This document shows positions 33,150 to 36,781 of a stretch of 36,781 bases of DNA, one piece after another (positions within the stretch are counted from its first letter, which is position 1; each line of letters opens with the position of its first letter). The stretch spans positions 1 to 36,781 of the forward strand of contig CAIRTR010000132.1 of NCBI GenBank assembly GCA_903881565.1, written 5' to 3'. The notes under the pieces were generated by a model. That model worked only from the letters and a program-made list of their open reading frames with translations. It made no database searches and was not told the origin of the DNA. The translations under genes and the position numbers were made by a program. This stretch comes from Oligoflexia bacterium (GTDB lineage Bacteria > Bdellovibrionota > UBA1018).

Positions 33150-34181
33150 ATGAGAACCCATTTGCTACTAACTTCGTGTCTGATCTTGGCCCTTGGACTT
33201 GTGGCCTGCAATTCAAAATCTGAGGACGAAACGCCCGCTGCTGCGCCCCAGGTTCAAGCCACAACCCAGCCCACGGAAATCAATACGCAACCTTCATTGG
33301 AAATCCCAAAAACCCCGGAGGTTGTCGTGGCAAATCCAACGCCTGACACGCCTGTCACCGTGGACCCCGCTCCGCCCACGATTGACCGGTCTTGGAGTTT
33401 TTCACTGCAAAATCCCTGCACAGACACCGCACTTGATCAATGTGTCGGCGCCTATAAATTCTCGGTCGCATCTTCGGGCGTTTACACGATGGGTCCAACA
33501 CCCGAGGGGCAAACAAAATCAGGGAAAATTAGCGAAAATGAGCTCAAACTCCTTCAAGCAGGACTCGTCCAAATCTTGGCGGATTTCGAAGCCCAGAACT
33601 CAACGACGGAACGCTGTCTTTCGTACGAAGACGCCCGAATGGCGGAACTGGACCCGACCCTTCCCGATGATACTCTGATCCTAAACGCTTTTGGCAAAAC
33701 TCAAACCCTCTTACGCAGACAACAAGAAGAACTCTGCTTTAGCACGGCCTCGCCCATTACGGCAGCGCAGCTCCACCAGTCTCTGCGTGCCTTGGCAGAC
33801 CGATACTACGCCCTGCCGTTTCCGAACCTTTGCCAAGACGCAGCTGACGCGGCTCAAGCGATCTATCCACAACTCACGAGCTGTAATTCTGATGCGGACT
33901 GCGCCTACATCAACAACTCGTTTGATACGATTCCCAGTTACAACCTTCAGTATGTCATCGTGGACAATTGCAGTCTCGTCACGCCTCTGGCCGTTGGAAA
34001 TGCACGCCTTGTTGCGGCGGCGCAATCCAAACTGCAATCTGCGCTGGATAAGGCACAGCTAACCTGTGGAGACAGTATCATCCGAAATTCCTGCCTTGGC
34101 CTCACTGGGTTTCAGTCATCAGAAGCGCCTCCGGTCTGTAGCGCGGGGGTGTGTAAAATCAATCCATCGATTCATTATTAG
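33150..34181 (+). CDS. Lipoprotein with Pro/Thr-rich stalk and Cys-rich domain
   Basis: A 343-residue protein starting at ATG 33150, where AAGGAGG sits 6 bases upstream (a longer frame from 33084 has no such site). MRTHLLLTSCLILALGLVAC is a textbook lipoprotein signal with lipobox LVAC. A stalk of Pro/Thr/Ala/Glu repeats follows to about residue 95, then a globular part with at least ten Cys (DKAQLTCGDSII, APPVCSAGVCKI), probably disulfide-rich. No family recognised. A clear terminator follows at 34219. The next gene has the same architecture. Confidence 0.65.
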   Translation: MRTHLLLTSCLILALGLVACNSKSEDETPAAAPQVQATTQPTEINTQPSLEIPKTPEVVVANPTPDTPVTVDPAPPTIDRSWSFSLQNPCTDTALDQCVGAYKFSVASSGVYTMGPTPEGQTKSGKISENELKLLQAGLVQILADFEAQNSTTERCLSYEDARMAELDPTLPDDTLILNAFGKTQTLLRRQQEELCFSTASPITAAQLHQSLRALADRYYALPFPNLCQDAADAAQAIYPQLTSCNSDADCAYINNSFDTIPSYNLQYVIVDNCSLVTPLAVGNARLVAAAQSKLQSALDKAQLTCGDSIIRNSCLGLTGFQSSEAPPVCSAGVCKINPSIHY

Positions 34182-34218
34182 GCACTAGCTTTAAGACACT
34201 CTCTCACTAAACTCTCGA

Positions 34219-34260
34219 GATGCCGTGGTGGCGAAACAGTCGCCACGGCATCTTCATTTT
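34219..34260 (+). terminator. Rho-independent terminator
   Basis: GATGCCGT pairs with ACGGCATC (8 pairs) and GGCGA pairs with TCGCC (5 pairs) across a 3-base bulge and an AACAG loop. T-rich TTCATTTT follows. It ends the transcript of the upstream lipoprotein gene, 38 bases after its stop, and separates it from the next lipoprotein gene. Confidence 0.75.
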
Positions 34261-34310
34261 GGGCATCTTAAGCCCCTATTGGCATATTTACCGCAAAAGG
34301 AACTCAATCT

Positions 34311-34979
34311 ATGCTGAACTCTTCCAGGCTTGCTACAGGGATATTTCTGATTTTCGCATGCACCACCTGCACCCAAGAGTCAGCTCAGCCGACAAACTCA
34401 CCCCCAAAGCCTGCTGCGACCCCGCCCTCTCTGCCCACTGAGCCGCCGACCCGAAACGAGCAACCCGCGACAACGCCCAGCCCGCTAGCAGCCGCAGCGC
34501 CAGTCGCTACGCCCACACCTTCTCCGGCCCCCTCTTCAATTCCAACGAGTGCACCGTCACCATCGACCGAAATGGTCTATCCCAAAGGCTGGAAAGGGAT
34601 CACGATTGTGGCAAATTACGCCAAAACAACCGTGGATTTTCTCGGGCACTTCACCACAACCCGCAACGCCTGTGGCCTTGAAGAATATGGCTCCCTTGAA
34701 ATCACCTTTTGGAACGAATTTGCAACCAAGATGAACCAATTGGTAACGGCAGAGTGGGGCACCTTGGCGCAATGCTACGAACCCCCTCACACAACTCGGG
34801 CAAGCATGGACGGCACCGTTGAAGTACAACTTGGAACCGAAACGAAAATGGCATTTGAAGCAAAGGGCTACTACGAAGCCTGCTCTTTGCTAAAAGACAG
34901 TGTTTTTGCGAAAGACCTGCTGCTGCTGTTTAATCAAATTGTGCTGATTGCAGATAAAGAAGGATGCGATCACCCTTGA
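34311..34979 (+). CDS. Lipoprotein with Pro-rich stalk
   Basis: A 222-residue protein with a hydrophobic signal MLNSSRLATGIFLIFAC and a second Cys at TTC, so either Cys17 or Cys20 is lipidated (the lipobox is not ideal). A long Pro/Ala/Thr/Ser stalk runs to about residue 85, then a globular domain (YPKGWKGITIVANYAKTTVD, ACGLEEYGSLEITFWNEFA, VEVQLGTETKMAFEAKGYYE) with four Cys. The plan matches the preceding lipoprotein, but the domains are not obviously homologous. AAAAGGA lies upstream of the ATG. The stop overlaps the convergent plsC-like gene by 10 bases. Confidence 0.62.
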   Translation: MLNSSRLATGIFLIFACTTCTQESAQPTNSPPKPAATPPSLPTEPPTRNEQPATTPSPLAAAAPVATPTPSPAPSSIPTSAPSPSTEMVYPKGWKGITIVANYAKTTVDFLGHFTTTRNACGLEEYGSLEITFWNEFATKMNQLVTAEWGTLAQCYEPPHTTRASMDGTVEVQLGTETKMAFEAKGYYEACSLLKDSVFAKDLLLLFNQIVLIADKEGCDHP

Positions 34980-35689
34980 TTCGAAAATTCGTCAAGCGCA
35001 TGTAGCATTTTCTGCCGGACCGTCTCCGCGAGTGTCGCGACATCTGCCGCTCCCAGGCCTGAAGTTGCCACGGGGTCAAGCACCCGAATACGAATAACAC
35101 CTGAATGAAAGGCCCTTTTCAAGCGCCAATCGACGATGTGTTCAAAGGACTCGGCCACGATCGGAACAATCGGAACTTGAGCATCAATTGCGAGATGAAA
35201 AGCCCCTTTCTTAAAGGGCAAAAGACGAACGTCGCGAGAGCGACGCCGGGTGCCCTCAGGGAAAATCCAAATACGAGTTTGGCTCTCTTTGAGTTTCTTC
35301 AGAGCGACTTCCATCCCGGCCAAAGCTTTCGTCCGACGCTTTCGATGGATAAAGACGTTCCCACCCATCCAGAGGGCCCATCCAAGAAAAGGCACCCACC
35401 GGAGCTCTCGCTTAGCGATGACGAGCGTTCGGTGAGGGATCATCTTTCCAAATACCCCAAGATCAAGTGCACTTTGATGATTAGCGACCAAGACACAGGG
35501 TGAACGGGGAATCCCCTCAAAATTCTCAACCCGAACGCGAACGTGCAAAAGGCCCATCATCCCGCGCCAGATCCATTTTGAGACGTAGTAATTAAGATCG
35601 GTGCCCCAAAAAAACAATCGCATCAAGCAACCCAGAAGACAGGCGAAAGCGACCCAGGCACCGATCAGAAAAATTTGCAGATAGACCAT
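34970..35689 (-). CDS. plsC: 1-acyl-sn-glycerol-3-phosphate acyltransferase
   Basis: A 239-residue membrane acyltransferase that makes phosphatidic acid from lysophosphatidic acid. After two hydrophobic segments (3-28 and 36-50) it shows the catalytic block VLVANHQSALDLGVF with H71 and D76 (H-x4-D), then block II GGNVFIHRKRR, block III IWIFPEGTRRRSRD (140-153) and block IV VPIVPIVAES. The length is normal. It ends tail-to-tail with the lipoprotein gene. A related lysophospholipid acyltransferase role cannot be excluded. Confidence 0.88.
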   Translation of the reverse strand: MVYLQIFLIGAWVAFACLLGCLMRLFFWGTDLNYYVSKWIWRGMMGLLHVRVRVENFEGIPRSPCVLVANHQSALDLGVFGKMIPHRTLVIAKRELRWVPFLGWALWMGGNVFIHRKRRTKALAGMEVALKKLKESQTRIWIFPEGTRRRSRDVRLLPFKKGAFHLAIDAQVPIVPIVAESFEHIVDWRLKRAFHSGVIRIRVLDPVATSGLGAADVATLAETVRQKMLHALDEFSNQG

Positions 35690-35705
35690 TACCTCTTAAG
35701 CGCTA

Positions 35706-36781
35706 TCACGTTCCGCGCTGAAGTGCCATGAGCTCGTCAACGCGCTTAGGCTCAATATAGGGATTGCGGCTCTTTCGCGTGGGTTTCGCATCCGGAACAA
35801 GGGTGACAAAATCGGGGTGATCGTCGACTGAGGCGCCCGTCCAAGCTCCCCCGGTCACATTAAAGCTGCCGTCCAAGGTGTAATCCCCAAAAAGATCGTA
35901 GGTATATTGAAAATTAACGCCCAGAGTTCCGACGAAATCAAGCTCCTTAACAAACGGACTCACTCCCCCTATCCAAGCAACGACGTGCATGACATGAGCG
36001 TTGGCTGGATCCGCAGAAATAAGAAACTGCGCTTTCCATACAGGAGTATTCCAGACCGGGATCCCCGGATCCTTGTCCATGATAATGGGTTTATGTTTAT
36101 CAAAGATTTCGTTTTTTAGAGCCTGGTGAAAAAGCTGCGGCGCCATATCATCAAAATCGCTATCTCGATCCCCATCATACCGTTGCCCGATATAAGTGAG
36201 ACCCTCCGCCCTTTCGTAACTCTTGATCAGCAACCCCTTTAAATCACCCACATCAAAGCGAATGTTTCGATACGAAACCGCCGAAGTCGGCTCAGGCTCA
36301 AGGACAGAGGCCAGAGCCCAGGAATTGCACAACCCTTCCCACCCTACGGCGTTAGGGTCATAGATATTTTCTCTTTCATACATGGCGGCGGAAGGTGGTA
36401 AAGGCAGCGGAGACGCAGGAGTGGAAAGCGCTACATATCGATCCCACTTTTCAAGCGCAGAGTTTCCGACCTTGCCATTCTCAAACAAAATCTTCTCTCG
36501 AATAGGATACCACCACGCCGACCACGGCCGAGTCTTAGCTTGCGCCTCAAAATTTCCTTCGCGCACAGCTAAGCTTTGAGAACTGGGAGAACTCGGAGCA
36601 GCCCCAACATTGGGGCCTATTGGAAGAACAGGTTCAGCTACTACAGGCTCAGCCGAGGCAATAACAGGCACTATTGGGGCGGCTGAATCTGCCTGTGTCG
36701 AACTCCCTGCTGAAGGTTGAGAAATTTCCGTAGGAACTTCTTCACCATCCTCAGGAACTTGATCTAGACTCCCGTGATGCA
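35706..36781 (-). CDS. Transglutaminase-elicitor-like secreted protein (5' end outside window)
   Basis: The frame is open through the window edge, so the GTG at 36671 is not the true start; at least 357 residues are present. The N-terminal visible part is a Pro/Ala/Glu/Ser-rich linker. From about 100 residues after the GTG it reads WEGLCNSWALASVLEPEPTS, FDVGDLKGLLIKSYERAEGL, RYDGDRDSDFDDMAPQLFHQ, IIMDKDPGIPVWNTPVWKA and NAHVMHVVAWIGG. Cys115 and His226 or His229 (GTG numbering) could form a papain-like catalytic pair, and this layout resembles the M81/GP42 transglutaminase-elicitor family. A DxDxD segment suggests a calcium site. Family membership is from remembered motifs. Confidence 0.6.
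   Translation of the reverse strand, partial: HHGSLDQVPEDGEEVPTEISQPSAGSSTQADSAAPIVPVIASAEPVVAEPVLPIGPNVGAAPSSPSSQSLAVREGNFEAQAKTRPWSAWWYPIREKILFENGKVGNSALEKWDRYVALSTPASPLPLPPSAAMYERENIYDPNAVGWEGLCNSWALASVLEPEPTSAVSYRNIRFDVGDLKGLLIKSYERAEGLTYIGQRYDGDRDSDFDDMAPQLFHQALKNEIFDKHKPIIMDKDPGIPVWNTPVWKAQFLISADPANAHVMHVVAWIGGVSPFVKELDFVGTLGVNFQYTYDLFGDYTLDGSFNVTGGAWTGASVDDHPDFVTLVPDAKPTRKSRNPYIEPKRVDELMALQRGT

Overview
The window looks like a chromosomal segment of a Gram-negative bacterium of the Bdellovibrionota or classical deltaproteobacterial kind. That placement is inference from gene content: a type II secretion GspN, the infC-rpmI-rplT-pheS-pheT-ihfA-merR order, a Bdellovibrio-like HNH endonuclease family, a Y1 (RAYT-type) transposase and many lipoproteins. 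No rRNA, tRNA or CRISPR array was seen. The gene at each window edge is cut.

Layout. (1) 3-2663, plus strand: the tail of gspN, an IspA-type polyprenyl diphosphate synthase and a divergent glutathione-synthetase-like ATP-grasp protein, tightly coupled. (2) 2654-12768, minus strand: a translation block (infC, rpmI, rplT, pheS, pheT, ihfA, merR) ending in an outer-membrane barrel protein. Upstream of it are a lysine-rich histone-like protein, nadE and ndk. (3) 12831-17345, minus strand: four central-carbon genes, icd, mdh, sucC and sucD. They are preceded by thiBPQ (17418-20844), a complete thiamine ABC importer. Thiamine diphosphate is the cofactor of 2-oxoglutarate dehydrogenase, the step between Icd and SucCD, so the arrangement makes metabolic sense. 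(4) 20.9-24.8 kb: a patch of decay and mobility. It has a 5'-truncated HNH endonuclease, an intact membrane histidine kinase with a single-domain response regulator, a secreted-protein pseudogene split by a stop codon, and a Y1 transposase. (5) 24.8-27.7 kb: a large dimethylglycine/sarcosine-dehydrogenase-like flavoprotein diverging from a small DUF2007-like zinc-ribbon protein. (6) 27.7-28.2 kb: the only long non-coding stretch, with a terminator-like hairpin and a hairpin containing a 16-nt copy of the 16S rRNA 3' tail. (7) 28.2-36.8 kb: accessory and envelope genes, namely a secreted HExxH-motif protein, a YciB-like membrane protein, RadC, a DTW-domain protein, several lipoproteins, PlsC, and at the edge a secreted protein resembling the transglutaminase-elicitor family.

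The core genes are ordinary. I did not find a clear new multi-gene system. The best leads are the secreted HExxH protein (28192-29874), the transglutaminase-elicitor-like protein (35706-36781), the anti-Shine-Dalgarno hairpin (28051-28084), the switchable hairpin between mdh and sucC, and the degenerate ATP-grasp enzyme at 1674-2663. A general habit of this genome is also visible: convergent genes meet with gaps of four bases or with overlapping stop codons.
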